Assembly (NCBI GenBank): GCA_030145245.1
Contig: JAQYWC010000034.1
Span: forward strand, 34,125 to 98,124
Length of the DNA: 64,000 bases
Source: Desulfobacterium sp.
GTDB lineage: Bacteria > Desulfobacterota > Desulfobacteria > Desulfobacterales > Desulfobacteraceae
Reading direction: 5' to 3'
Under the pieces are notes generated by a model. That model was not told the DNA's origin, searched no databases, and saw only the letters and a program-made list of their open reading frames with translations. The translations under genes were made by a program, and so were the position numbers. Of the stretch, positions 26,593-38,627 are shown piece by piece. Every line of letters begins with the position of its first letter. Within the stretch, counting starts at the first letter, position 1.

Positions 26593-26701
26593 ACGACAGT
26601 TGAATTTGCATTTTATTCTCTATTATAAAATTAATGATACAAGAATAGACCGTGAGAAACTGCATAATCATAAAGGGCTGGCTATTTGGTTTAAGGGTCT
26701 T

Positions 26702-27613
26702 TCAGCCGTTGTCACCGACATCATCAATAGCTGAGTTGTTCTTGGACTTGATGCGATTGAGGGCGGCGACGCTGCCCATGATGAGCATACTTCCTGCCCA
26801 GAAGCGCCAGGAGACGGGATCGCTGAAAAAGAGGATGCCGATGACAGCGGCAAACACCACTTCGCTGGACATGAACACCGCCCCCTCAAATCCCCGGCAG
26901 TAGTAAAAGCCCTGGTTCATCATCAGCTGGCCGACCACCGAGGAGAGCACGATCCCAATGGTGATGGCCCATTCAGCACCCGTTGCCGGTACAATGGGAT
27001 CCATGATGAATTTCGGCAGTGTTGCAAGGCCTCCCATGAGGCAGAAGTAGAGATATATAACCGCAGGCCCGTTGTTTTGCCGGAGGGATCTCACCAGGGT
27101 GACGGTGAGTCCGGCAAAGGCGCCGGCCACCACAGCCAGGCACTGGCCCATCAATCCCCCTGCCAGGTGAAAGTCGAACAAAATGGACACACCGATAATG
27201 ACAAGGCCGATGCAGCCCGCCTCAAACAGTCCAATGCGCTCTTTGTAGATCAAAAAAGCAAAAACGGCTGCAAAGGCGGGAAAGGCATAGAAGATCACGA
27301 TGGCCGTGGAAAGGGGCAGCTGGCGCATGGACATGATCCAGGCAAAATAGGCGATGGAGCCGGTGCAGCCCCGGATCATGAGCAGGGGAATCCTGTCTCC
27401 CCTGAACGGATTTCCTTTAGGTGCAAGCAACGGCACCAGTATAAGCATCCCACCGGCGCACCGGATAAAGGTGATGTGCCATACCGTGTACTCCACGGGC
27501 AACAGCTTTACCAGAACGTTCATGAGGGTGAAAAGCAGGGCCGCAGACACCATAAAGACAGGGCCTGCCACGGCCGGATTAATGACGGGCCTTTCCCTGG
27601 TTTTCAACGCCAT
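26702..27613 (-). CDS. EamA-family (DMT) transporter
   Basis: 303 residues with ten hydrophobic segments in two EamA repeats (about residues 15-145 and 160-290); S-M-R-Q-L-P-L-S-T-A and I-L-F-F-S-D-P-V-S-W-R-F-W are typical of the family. It is a drug/metabolite exporter of unknown substrate in the inner membrane. It starts three nt after the ligA stop codon, with AAGGA upstream, so it is the last gene of a long minus-strand run. A 55-bp relic of this gene is seen at 21724-21778. Confidence 0.86.
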   Translation of the reverse strand: MALKTRERPVINPAVAGPVFMVSAALLFTLMNVLVKLLPVEYTVWHITFIRCAGGMLILVPLLAPKGNPFRGDRIPLLMIRGCTGSIAYFAWIMSMRQLPLSTAIVIFYAFPAFAAVFAFLIYKERIGLFEAGCIGLVIIGVSILFDFHLAGGLMGQCLAVVAGAFAGLTVTLVRSLRQNNGPAVIYLYFCLMGGLATLPKFIMDPIVPATGAEWAITIGIVLSSVVGQLMMNQGFYYCRGFEGAVFMSSEVVFAAVIGILFFSDPVSWRFWAGSMLIMGSVAALNRIKSKNNSAIDDVGDNG

Positions 27614-27616
27614 TGT

Positions 27617-30429
<2,813 letters not shown>

Positions 30430-30673
30430 CCTTTACCTCATCTATGATCTCGTAGATCCACATGACATCCTCGATGCTGAGCCGGCCTGCCTTGGAGGGA
30501 GCCCGGTCCGAACCGTCTTTTTTCTTAAGGACCCTGGGACCTATCTGAAGCTTTGGCTCGCCATCACCGTACTGGTGTATGGATAGAATAAGTCCAGTCT
30601 CTTCACATTTCCACTCGTTGAGTTTTTTATCCTTTTCAGGATCATAACCAGCCATGATACCTCCTTTTCGTGT

Positions 30674-32743
30674 CTAAATCTGGGAAAAATCCGCAATGTT
30701 TCTAAATAGGGCTGCAACAGAGGAAAGCAGGGCCATCCGGTTGGTCCGGACAGCCAGGTCATCCACCATTACCATTACATCGTCAAAAAATGTGTCCACA
30801 TGGGGACGAAGGGTTGAGATCTCCTTCAGGGCTGCGCCATAGTCGCCGTTGTCAATGCAGGCATTAACACTGGTTGTCACCTGCTGGACAGCAAGGTGCA
30901 GCGCCTTTTCGGCATCCGAGTTGAAGAGATTCTCGTTGACCCGGGTTTTCTCGTCCGCATTCGCCTTCTTGAGTATGTTGACCACCCGCTTGAAGGCGGT
31001 TGACAAGGGCTCGAAATCCGGTGCCTGTCTCAGGGTATCAAGTGCCTTGATCCGGAGAAGGGCATCGGGCACGTTGTAAAACGAGACAGAGAGGGCGGAA
31101 TTAACCGCTTCCCTGGAAAAGCCCTGCTCAACCAGCATGTTGGTCATCCGGCTCTTCAGGAACTCGAGGATCTTTGTTGAGATCTCATGCTTCTTGTCAG
31201 GATCCGGCTGGTACTTGGAAACCCCTTTGCGCACAAGGCCACGCAGGGAAAAGCCAAGATTGCCTTCAAGGATGATCTGGATGATGCCGATTGCCTGGCG
31301 ACGCAGGGCATAGGGATCAGAAGCACCCGTGGGAATAAGATCAGCTGAAAAGCATCCGCAGAGGGTATCGATCTTGTCGGCTATGGCCAAAAGTCGTCCC
31401 GTGGTTGTGGTGGGAAGCGCTCCACCGGAGTGGACCGGACGGTAGTGCTCCTCGATGGCCATGGCCACTTCCGGATCTTCACCGCCCTTCTCCGCATAAA
31501 CCCGGCCGATGATTCCCTGGAGCTTTGTGAACTCGATCACCACCTGGCTCACAAGATCAGCCTTGGAGATCCGTGCAGCCCGTGTCACGTTTTTCCTTAA
31601 CTCGTCATCACCGTCCACAAGATCGGTGAGAAGACCAGTCAGGAACTCAAGACGCTCGGTCTTTTCATACATGGAACCCAGGCTTGCCTGGAAGGTGACT
31701 TTCTTCAGCTTTTCAACAAAATCGTCAAGGCTTGATTCAAGGTCCACACGGTAAAAGAACTGTGCATCGGCAAGCCGGGCCCGGATCACCTTGCCATGTC
31801 CCTTTGCAACAACTTCAAGATCCTTTGCTTTTGTGTTGTTCACAGCGATAAAACAGGGCTTGAGATTGCCGTCGCTATCGGTGAGGGCAAAGTATTTCTG
31901 GTGCTCCCGCATGGCGGTGATGAGCACCTGATCCGGAAGTTCCAGAAACTCCTCGTCAAACTTGCCCACAACCGGATAGGGATACTCCACAAGGTTGTTT
32001 ACAATCTCCACAAGCTCCTCATCCTCGAGGATCACCGCGCCTGCCTCGTCTGCCGCAGCCTGGATACTCTCCCGGAGCAATGCCTTTCGTTCATCCATGT
32101 CAACGAGGACGTTTGCGGACCTCAGGGTCTCCACGTAGTCTTCCGGGGATTTCAGGTCAAACTTTCTGGGAGCCATGAAGAAATGGCCGAACACCTGGGA
32201 ACCGGAACGGATATCGCCCACGGTAAAGTCGAGCACAGTCTCTCCGAGAAGGCCCACAAGTGAGGTGATGGGCCGGGCAAAGCTGATGGCCAGATCCCCC
32301 CAGTGCATGCTCTTGGGAAAGGGGATGCCAAGGATCAACCCGGGCAGCAATCCTTCAAGAATGGTTGCCGAAGGCTCACAGCTCTCCTCAACAACAGCGG
32401 ACAGATACCGGCCTTTGTCCGTATCAAGGATGGTGATCTCATCAAGGGAGACCCCTGCCTTTTCAGCAAACTTCTTTGCCGGAACAGTGGGATTGCCGTC
32501 CTTGTCAAAGGCGATGCGCTCGGGCGGACCCGTAAGCGTCGTCTTCTTTGCAGCCTGCATCTCCGGAAGATCCTCCACCATGAGGGCAAGGCGGCGGGGG
32601 GTGCCGTAAAGGGTTGTCTTTCCATGCTCTATCCTGGCACCCTTAAGGGCTTTTGACAACGCGTCCCTGAAAGCCGTCAACGCCGGGATGATATATCCTG
32701 CCGGAATCTCTTCCGCACCGATCTCGATCAATAGATTATTCAT
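30674..32743 (-). CDS. glyS: Glycyl-tRNA synthetase beta subunit
   Basis: About 689 residues with the family N-terminus [12 protein letters not shown] and the internal H-Q-K-Y-F-A-L and [17 protein letters not shown] signatures, ending in an anticodon-binding-like helical region. With GlyQ it forms the alpha2-beta2 enzyme that charges tRNA-Gly. The ATG at 32743 overlaps the glyQ stop by 8 nt and has AAGG upstream; a GTG at 32749 is the alternative start. Confidence 0.96.
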   Translation of the reverse strand: MNNLLIEIGAEEIPAGYIIPALTAFRDALSKALKGARIEHGKTTLYGTPRRLALMVEDLPEMQAAKKTTLTGPPERIAFDKDGNPTVPAKKFAEKAGVSLDEITILDTDKGRYLSAVVEESCEPSATILEGLLPGLILGIPFPKSMHWGDLAISFARPITSLVGLLGETVLDFTVGDIRSGSQVFGHFFMAPRKFDLKSPEDYVETLRSANVLVDMDERKALLRESIQAAADEAGAVILEDEELVEIVNNLVEYPYPVVGKFDEEFLELPDQVLITAMREHQKYFALTDSDGNLKPCFIAVNNTKAKDLEVVAKGHGKVIRARLADAQFFYRVDLESSLDDFVEKLKKVTFQASLGSMYEKTERLEFLTGLLTDLVDGDDELRKNVTRAARISKADLVSQVVIEFTKLQGIIGRVYAEKGGEDPEVAMAIEEHYRPVHSGGALPTTTTGRLLAIADKIDTLCGCFSADLIPTGASDPYALRRQAIGIIQIILEGNLGFSLRGLVRKGVSKYQPDPDKKHEISTKILEFLKSRMTNMLVEQGFSREAVNSALSVSFYNVPDALLRIKALDTLRQAPDFEPLSTAFKRVVNILKKANADEKTRVNENLFNSDAEKALHLAVQQVTTSVNACIDNGDYGAALKEISTLRPHVDTFFDDVMVMVDDLAVRTNRMALLSSVAALFRNIADFSQI

Positions 32744-33626
32744 TTTCACACCTTTCTTCTTTCTTTAACAGGGGATGCCCCATCTCTTCCCGCTGTGCCA
32801 CATAGGCCTTGGAGCAGGCCCGGGCAATCTTTCTTATCCTTCCGATATATCCGGTACGTTCCGTCACGCTGATCGCGCCCCTTGCATCCAACAGGTTGAA
32901 GGTGTGGGAGCACTTGAGGCCAAACTCATAGGCCGGAAGGACAAGGCCCTTTTCGATGATCCGAAGGGCTTCGGACTCGTATTTATTGAAAAAGTCGAAC
33001 AGCATGTCCGTGTCCGCGATCTCGAAATTGTAGGTGGACTGCTCCACCTCCTGGCGGTGATAAACATCGCCGTAGGTGATCTCGTCGTTCCATTTGAGGT
33101 CATAGACACTGTCAACCCCCTGGAGGTACATGCAGAGCCGCTCAAGACCGTATGTGATCTCAACGGAGACAGGCTTGAGCTCGATGCTGCCGGCCATCTG
33201 GAAATAGGTGAACTGGGTCACCTCCATGCCGTCCAGCCACACCTCCCAGCCAAGACCGGATGCACCCAGGGTGGGTGATTCCCAGTCATCCTCAACAAAG
33301 CGGATGTCGTGCTCCAAAGGATCGATGCCAAGCTTTTTCAAGCTCTCGATATAGAGTTCCTGGACATTGGACGGGGACGGTTTCAGTATCACCTGGTACT
33401 GGTAGTAATGCTGGAGCCTGTTCGGGTTCTCACCGTAACGTCCGTCCGTGGGCCGCCTGGAGGGCTGGGCATAGGCCACCTTCCAGGGCTCGGGTCCCAG
33501 GGCCTTTAACAGGGTGGTGGGATGAAAGGTTCCGGCACCGACCTCCGTATCGTAGGATTGGATGAGAACACACCCCTTTTCCGCCCAGAAGTTCTGCAAA
33601 GTCAAAATAACGTCTTGAAAGTTCAT
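32736..33626 (-). CDS. glyQ: Glycyl-tRNA synthetase alpha subunit
   Basis: 296 residues, the normal length, with [12 protein letters not shown] at the start, [14 protein letters not shown], and the H-Y-Y-Q-Y-Q-V class II motif region. It carries the catalytic site for glycine activation. It overlaps glyS, so the two subunits are made in step. Confidence 0.97.
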   Translation of the reverse strand: MNFQDVILTLQNFWAEKGCVLIQSYDTEVGAGTFHPTTLLKALGPEPWKVAYAQPSRRPTDGRYGENPNRLQHYYQYQVILKPSPSNVQELYIESLKKLGIDPLEHDIRFVEDDWESPTLGASGLGWEVWLDGMEVTQFTYFQMAGSIELKPVSVEITYGLERLCMYLQGVDSVYDLKWNDEITYGDVYHRQEVEQSTYNFEIADTDMLFDFFNKYESEALRIIEKGLVLPAYEFGLKCSHTFNLLDARGAISVTERTGYIGRIRKIARACSKAYVAQREEMGHPLLKKEERCENE

Positions 33627-33640
33627 GTTTTTCTCTCGCT

Positions 33641-34681
33641 TTATTTTATTATAATCCCGTTGGGATCAATCCTTGTTTGTAAAAGGTCTGCCTGGGGATC
33701 CTGACCGACAATGGCAAGCCAGTCAGCCTTGAGCCCTGCCAGGTCTTCGGCCTTGCCCACGGCCCAGATGCATCCGCCGCCCCCGGCCCCTGTGAACCTT
33801 GCCCCGCACTTCTGGGCTTCGGCCCGTTCGAACAGCTTCAGACCGGTTTTGTCCAGCACGTCCGGGGTCATGGTAAGCCTGAGCCGTGTCTCCTGATTCA
33901 TCAACTCCCCTGCAAGGGAAAAATCCCCTGCAACAAGGGCTGCGGCAAACCGCTCCGTTAACGAAGCAATCTCAAGCCAGGTGGCCCTGTGTCTGCCTGC
34001 CAGGAACTGATCCACCCATCTCTTGTTGATATCCTTGGACTCGTGGGGATTGCCGCAATAGGCAACCAGCAGGTGCTGATCCAGCTCCCGGATCCCTTTA
34101 TCCTTATCGGCCAGGGGCTTTTTAACAAACCCGGGGCCTGTGTCCGTAAGCCGCCAGTACCACTGGTTCACCCCGCCGAATGCTGCGGCCAGCTGATCCT
34201 GGAGTCCGCAGGGAACCCCTGCCACGCTTGATTCCAGGAAATGGGCGGCCATGGCAACGGCCCCCGGATCAATGGGCTTGCCAAGGGCTGCATGGAATGC
34301 CGCAATAATGGCCACGGCAGCCGATGAAGAACCGCCCAGGGCACTCCTCGGTGGAGAGGTGGACTCGATTTCGATGTGAACGCCATGGGCATTGAAGAAA
34401 CTTGCGCAGGCAAACATCAACCCCATGGGATGGCTGAACGGAACCTCATCCGCCCTGAATTCCGCGCTCTCAAATCCCCTTGAGGAGATCTTTACCATTC
34501 CCTTGTCCCAGGGGGAAAGGGTCACCCCTGTCCTTAAATCCAGGGCAAGGTTGACCGTGGAGGGTTTTGCCCGGTTCAACGGCAAATAAAAGGTGCTGAT
34601 GTCCAGGGTTCCGCCAAAATCGATCCTGCAGGGAACGCTTGCCCGGATCATCTTTTTTTCCAGAATCTGCTGATAGTTCAT
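33641..34681 (-). CDS. GHMP-family sugar kinase
   Basis: 346 residues with the GHMP ATP-binding loop [12 protein letters not shown] (about 109-120), an N-terminal R-I-D-F-G-G-T segment, and the C-terminal F-T-G-A-G-G-G-G-C motif. The overall pattern is closest to heptose-7-phosphate kinase and galactokinase-like sugar kinases, but the substrate is not determinable. It overlaps recO by 4 nt (ATGA), so its product may be needed in step with housekeeping growth genes. A cell-envelope heptose role is one possibility. Confidence 0.78.
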   Translation of the reverse strand: MNYQQILEKKMIRASVPCRIDFGGTLDISTFYLPLNRAKPSTVNLALDLRTGVTLSPWDKGMVKISSRGFESAEFRADEVPFSHPMGLMFACASFFNAHGVHIEIESTSPPRSALGGSSSAAVAIIAAFHAALGKPIDPGAVAMAAHFLESSVAGVPCGLQDQLAAAFGGVNQWYWRLTDTGPGFVKKPLADKDKGIRELDQHLLVAYCGNPHESKDINKRWVDQFLAGRHRATWLEIASLTERFAAALVAGDFSLAGELMNQETRLRLTMTPDVLDKTGLKLFERAEAQKCGARFTGAGGGGCIWAVGKAEDLAGLKADWLAIVGQDPQADLLQTRIDPNGIIIK

Positions 34682-35457
34682 GCGACCTCCCTGATTCGCC
34701 TTAAAAACGTGAGGCTCTTGACTTCCCGGCCAATGTGGCAGGGAATGAACGCTTCCAGGAGCGCTTCCCCTTCCCTCACCGTACAGGGGGAAAAGCGCAG
34801 CCGTTCCGCCCTTTGAAGATCCGAGTTGTTGATCCAGAAAAGCTGCTTAAGGGTCCCCTTGGATACGGTGATAGCGTGGCGGCGCATTGCTTTTTTGCCG
34901 CACCGGCCGCACACCAGCTGTCCTTCGGCAAAGTCAAAGGTGATCCGCTGCTGGCGGATCTCGTCCAGGGGAGTGGAACAGCTGCCGCAACAGGTCAGAT
35001 CCGGTGTAAACCCGGACAGGTTCATGAATCGTATCTGGAACAGAAGACTCAGGATCTCCTTTTCCATGGTGCCGGTATCAAGGGCGGCCAGCACGTAATA
35101 GAGCAGCTCGTATAGCCCGGCCTGGGCCTTGCCCTCCTCCATCCATGCGTTGACAAGCTCGAGCCAGTAGCAGGCATAGCCGGTCTTTGCCGTGTTTGTC
35201 CGGATCTTTGAAAAAGGGTTGGACAGCTCAACATTGTTGAGTATGGGCAGGGTATTTTTCCGCTTGGGCCAGGTGCACTCCAGGTTCATGGCGGAAAACG
35301 GCTCCAGGGCACCGGCAAACCGCTTAACGCTCTTCTTGGCGTTCTTGGCCATCACGGAGATCCTGCCCATGGAAACGGTGAAAAAGGTGACGATGAGGTC
35401 ATGGTCCCCGTAGTCGATCCGCTTGAGCAGGATGCCATCTGTTGAAAAACCAGCCAT
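34678..35457 (-). CDS. recO: DNA repair protein RecO
   Basis: 259 residues. The N-terminal OB fold (T-D-G-I-L-L-K-R-I-D-Y-G-D-H-D) is followed by a helical domain and a zinc site formed by C-C-G-S-C and, 25 residues later, V-C-G-R-C. RecO anneals SSB-covered DNA and loads RecA with RecR. I use the ATG at 35457 with AGGTGG upstream; a GTG two codons earlier follows the mgtE stop directly. Confidence 0.9.
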   Translation of the reverse strand: MAGFSTDGILLKRIDYGDHDLIVTFFTVSMGRISVMAKNAKKSVKRFAGALEPFSAMNLECTWPKRKNTLPILNNVELSNPFSKIRTNTAKTGYACYWLELVNAWMEEGKAQAGLYELLYYVLAALDTGTMEKEILSLLFQIRFMNLSGFTPDLTCCGSCSTPLDEIRQQRITFDFAEGQLVCGRCGKKAMRRHAITVSKGTLKQLFWINNSDLQRAERLRFSPCTVREGEALLEAFIPCHIGREVKSLTFLRRIREVA

Positions 35458-35463
35458 AACCAC

Positions 35464-36828
35464 CTAAATCCCGAGAAGCATGGTTGCAATGATGAAATAG
35501 CAGTAAACACTGACGATATCCACGGAGGTGGTTACAAACGGCCCCGTGGCAACGGCAGGATCGATGTTTGCCTTTTCAAAGAGCATGGGCACAAGGGAAC
35601 CCACCAGGGCCGCAACCGACATGGACGAGATCACGGCAAGTCCAACGGAAAAGGCAAGCTGGAGGGACAAGGGCTCGGCATGGAATCTCACCTTGGCAAC
35701 AATGCCGATGAACACACCGTAGATGATCCCCAGGATCACCCCGATGGCCAGCTCCTTTGACACAACGGACCACAGATCCCTGGTGTTGATCTTGCCGGTT
35801 GCAATACCGCGGACGACAATGGTGGAGGACTGGGTGCCGATGTTACCGCCCATGCCCATGATGACCGGAATAAAGGCGGCAAGATAGGTGAACTTGGCAA
35901 GACTTTCCTCAAATCCGCCAATGATGAAAAAGGCGGCAAGGCCTCCCAGGAAACTTGTAAACAGCCAGGGCAGCCGGATACGGGTTCCACGGAACACCGT
36001 CTGGGTCTCAATGTAATCCTCACCCACACCCGCCATCTTGAGAATATCTCCGGTGGCCTCTTCGCTGATGACGTCGATGACGTCATCCACGGTGACAATA
36101 CCCACCAGGCGGTTGTCGTCGTCCACGACCGGAACGGCAAGGTAATCATACCGGGCAACAAGCTTTGCAACATCTTCCCGGTCCGTGTAGGTCTTGACCG
36201 AAACGATGTCCGTTGCCATGAACTCCTTGAGGGGGCGCTCCGGGTGGACCACCACCAGCTGACGCAATGAGCTGACCCCCACGAGCCTGCCGTACTCGTC
36301 GATCACGTAGACATAAAAGGGCATCTCAACATCCAGGTACTCGTTCTGGAGTGCCTCGATCACGTCCCTTGCCCCCATATCCTCCTTGAGCGCGATAAAG
36401 TCCGGCATCATGATGCTGCCCGCCGTGTCCTCTCCGTAGCTCATGAGATGCTCCACTTCCAGGGAATCCTCTTTTTTCATCTTTTCAAGGATATCGCTGG
36501 CAAGCTCATCATCCAGCCGGCCCAGAAGTTCTGCAGCATCATCGGCCGGCATCTGCTCAAAGACCGTGACCATCTCTTTGATGTCAAGTACCTTGACAAA
36601 ATCGAAAAAGGTGGTCTCCTCAAGCTCTGAAAACAAAACCACCTTTTGATCGAGATCCTCGATCAGGTGGAATAGCGTGTGCATGCTGGTCGGGGACAAT
36701 TCCCTAAAGACAATGGAAAGGTCAGCCGCATGGGTTTTGCGCACAATATTCTGCAGGTATTTGGTGGCACCCCGCCTCAAAAGCCGTTTAATGCTCTCAA
36801 CCAGAATTTCATTACGGTCTTTTTGCAT
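35464..36828 (-). CDS. mgtE: Magnesium transporter MgtE
   Basis: 454 residues in the standard order: an N-terminal superhelical domain (M-P-A-D-D-A-A-E-L-L-G near residue 93), two CBS domains (about 135-255, with G-I-V-T-V-D-D-V-I-D-V-I) and five membrane segments with G-G-N-I-G-T-Q-S-S-T, the pore signature. It is a gated Mg channel/transporter; the CBS and N domains close it when cytosolic Mg is high. Confidence 0.95.
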   Translation of the reverse strand: MQKDRNEILVESIKRLLRRGATKYLQNIVRKTHAADLSIVFRELSPTSMHTLFHLIEDLDQKVVLFSELEETTFFDFVKVLDIKEMVTVFEQMPADDAAELLGRLDDELASDILEKMKKEDSLEVEHLMSYGEDTAGSIMMPDFIALKEDMGARDVIEALQNEYLDVEMPFYVYVIDEYGRLVGVSSLRQLVVVHPERPLKEFMATDIVSVKTYTDREDVAKLVARYDYLAVPVVDDDNRLVGIVTVDDVIDVISEEATGDILKMAGVGEDYIETQTVFRGTRIRLPWLFTSFLGGLAAFFIIGGFEESLAKFTYLAAFIPVIMGMGGNIGTQSSTIVVRGIATGKINTRDLWSVVSKELAIGVILGIIYGVFIGIVAKVRFHAEPLSLQLAFSVGLAVISSMSVAALVGSLVPMLFEKANIDPAVATGPFVTTSVDIVSVYCYFIIATMLLGI

Positions 36829-36861
36829 TATGTTTCCCCCTTGTGAACTTCAACCTGGGCA

Positions 36862-37803
36862 TCAGAGCATTTTTTTGATGTAGGATTTTTCCCTTAGCGA
36901 GTCAAGCCATGTGCCGAACTTCTTTTCAACGATCTCGTCATAGAGTTTTTTAGAGATCTCATCCTTTACCTGCTCACGGGTCTGTCCCTGGGGTTCCCGG
37001 ATCGATTCCAGGAAAAAGACCTGATACCCCTGGTCCGTCTCGATTACATCCGTGTGTTCACCCTTTCCAAGCACCTTGACGGCTTCCTGAAGCTGGTCCG
37101 AAAGGGTCTCCATGCGAAACACGCCAAGGTCGCCACCATCCCCTGCATTGGGCGCCTCTGAGAGCTCTTTTGCAAGAACCTTGAACGCTTCACCATTGTC
37201 AAGGCGGGTCCTGAGAGTTTCTGCAGCATTCTCCGTGGTCACAAGGATGTTAAAGAGATGGAACTCCCTAACCCCGGCGTAGTCGGCAATATGCTCCAGA
37301 TAGTAGGCTTTGATATCCCCATCGGTGATAATGACCTTGGATTTGACGCTGTAGTTGATCAGTTTGGGGCGCAGGATCTCCTGCCGAATCTTTTCCCGGT
37401 ACTGGGTAAAATCAATACCGTCATGCTCAAGGGCCGCCTCAAGATCCTCCTGGGTCATCATCTGTGCCTCTTTAAGCCGTTCGATGGCAGCATCCACCTC
37501 CTTGTCCGTCACGGTCAATCGAAGTTTCCTGACCTCCTGGTCAGTGAGCTTCCGGTCAACCATGCGGTTGAGCATATCCGTACGGAGCTTGAACAAAATC
37601 TGCGCCTTCTTCTCCCCTGAGTAACCGGCTGAATCTATTTTCTCAACATAGGGGAGAATCGCCTTGTTCAGCTCAATCAGGGTGATGATATCATCGTTGA
37701 CTATGGCCACAATCCTGTCAACCGTCTCCGCGGTTCCCGTGGCGGGTAAAGTAAACAGAACAGTACAAATGAGTGCCAATCCCAGGTTGATCGTCCTTGT
37801 CAT
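36862..37803 (-). CDS. SurA-like periplasmic peptidyl-prolyl isomerase
   Basis: A signal peptide (ending T-G-T-A-E) precedes a SurA N-terminal helical domain that begins V-D-R-I-V-A-I-V-N-D-D-I-I-T. One parvulin domain (about 180-275) has E-F-H-L-F-N-I-L-V and G-D-G-G-D-L-G-V-F. E. coli SurA has two parvulin domains; one is usual in delta-proteobacteria. It should chaperone outer membrane proteins. The ATG at 37803 is chosen, with GAGGAA upstream. The adjacent lipoprotein gene encodes a second SurA-type protein. Confidence 0.88.
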   Translation of the reverse strand: MTRTINLGLALICTVLFTLPATGTAETVDRIVAIVNDDIITLIELNKAILPYVEKIDSAGYSGEKKAQILFKLRTDMLNRMVDRKLTDQEVRKLRLTVTDKEVDAAIERLKEAQMMTQEDLEAALEHDGIDFTQYREKIRQEILRPKLINYSVKSKVIITDGDIKAYYLEHIADYAGVREFHLFNILVTTENAAETLRTRLDNGEAFKVLAKELSEAPNAGDGGDLGVFRMETLSDQLQEAVKVLGKGEHTDVIETDQGYQVFFLESIREPQGQTREQVKDEISKKLYDEIVEKKFGTWLDSLREKSYIKKML

Positions 37804-37809
37804 CAAATA

Positions 37810-38487
37810 TTATTCCTCGTTATCTACTTTCGTTGTTTTTAAATATTGTTCTATCTTAACCCGGTTAATCAAAACCGGGTAGGTCTCTTCCAAAGTTTTG
37901 ATCCATTCCGGATACCCGGCTTCCGCCTTTTCCATGCGGAGATTTGCCACCAGGGCGGTCTCGTCCTCCATGGACTGAAAATCGTCCTTATTACGGGTGT
38001 AATAGGCCACGATCTCCTGGGATGTTATTTCGATCCTGTCCCGGAGTTCCTGCTGAATCAGCCGGTCCATGAGCAGCCTTATCCCCAGTCTGCGTTTCCA
38101 GAACCCATGGGAAATTGCGTTCTCAAGAAGCATGGCCTCAAATGAGTCGTCCGGGTAATCGGCCCTGAACTCATCTTCGGCAGCCTGAAGCTCCTGGTCG
38201 GACACCACAATCCCCTTATCCCGGGCAGCGCATCTCAACACCAGTTCCTCGGAAAGCTGACTCACCAGATCCATCACAAGGGCGTTGTACTCATCCGGAT
38301 TGTTCTGAACCCCGTAGTCGTAAGCGGTCCTCTTCAGTTCCAGCTCCTCACTGAACTCTGCCTCAGAAATGACCATGCTCCCGGATTTGAGAAGATAGTC
38401 ATCGATCTTACCTGACGGAGCCGATCCCTCCTGGCACCCCGGAAGCAGCCAGCACAAAAAAACAAACACAGAAACAGCTAACCTCAT
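37810..38487 (-). CDS. SurA/PrsA-like lipoprotein without a parvulin domain
   Basis: From the ATG at 38487 the product opens with a short signal and lipobox L-L-P-G-C (Cys18), so it is lipid-anchored. The remainder (about 225 residues) resembles the helical chaperone part of SurA/PrsA/PpiD (S-E-L-V-L-R-C-A-A-R-D-K-G-I-V-V-S-D-Q-E-L), but no parvulin motif is present. It likely assists protein folding in the periplasm together with the next gene, six nt downstream. The start is uncertain: the best ribosome site (GGAGGGGG) fits a spot about 8 nt further upstream. Confidence 0.72.
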   Translation of the reverse strand: MRLAVSVFVFLCWLLPGCQEGSAPSGKIDDYLLKSGSMVISEAEFSEELELKRTAYDYGVQNNPDEYNALVMDLVSQLSEELVLRCAARDKGIVVSDQELQAAEDEFRADYPDDSFEAMLLENAISHGFWKRRLGIRLLMDRLIQQELRDRIEITSQEIVAYYTRNKDDFQSMEDETALVANLRMEKAEAGYPEWIKTLEETYPVLINRVKIEQYLKTTKVDNEE

Positions 38488-38627
38488 CCGATTGTCATGG
38501 GGAATCCCCCTCCTTACTATTATTAAACATGTCCAGGTTGCGAAAATCATAGATTGTTATCATGCAACGCGGTTGCTTACAAGAAGATTTTGGGCGGACT
38601 CCCCCGTGGCAGCCAGAAAATAGCGGG

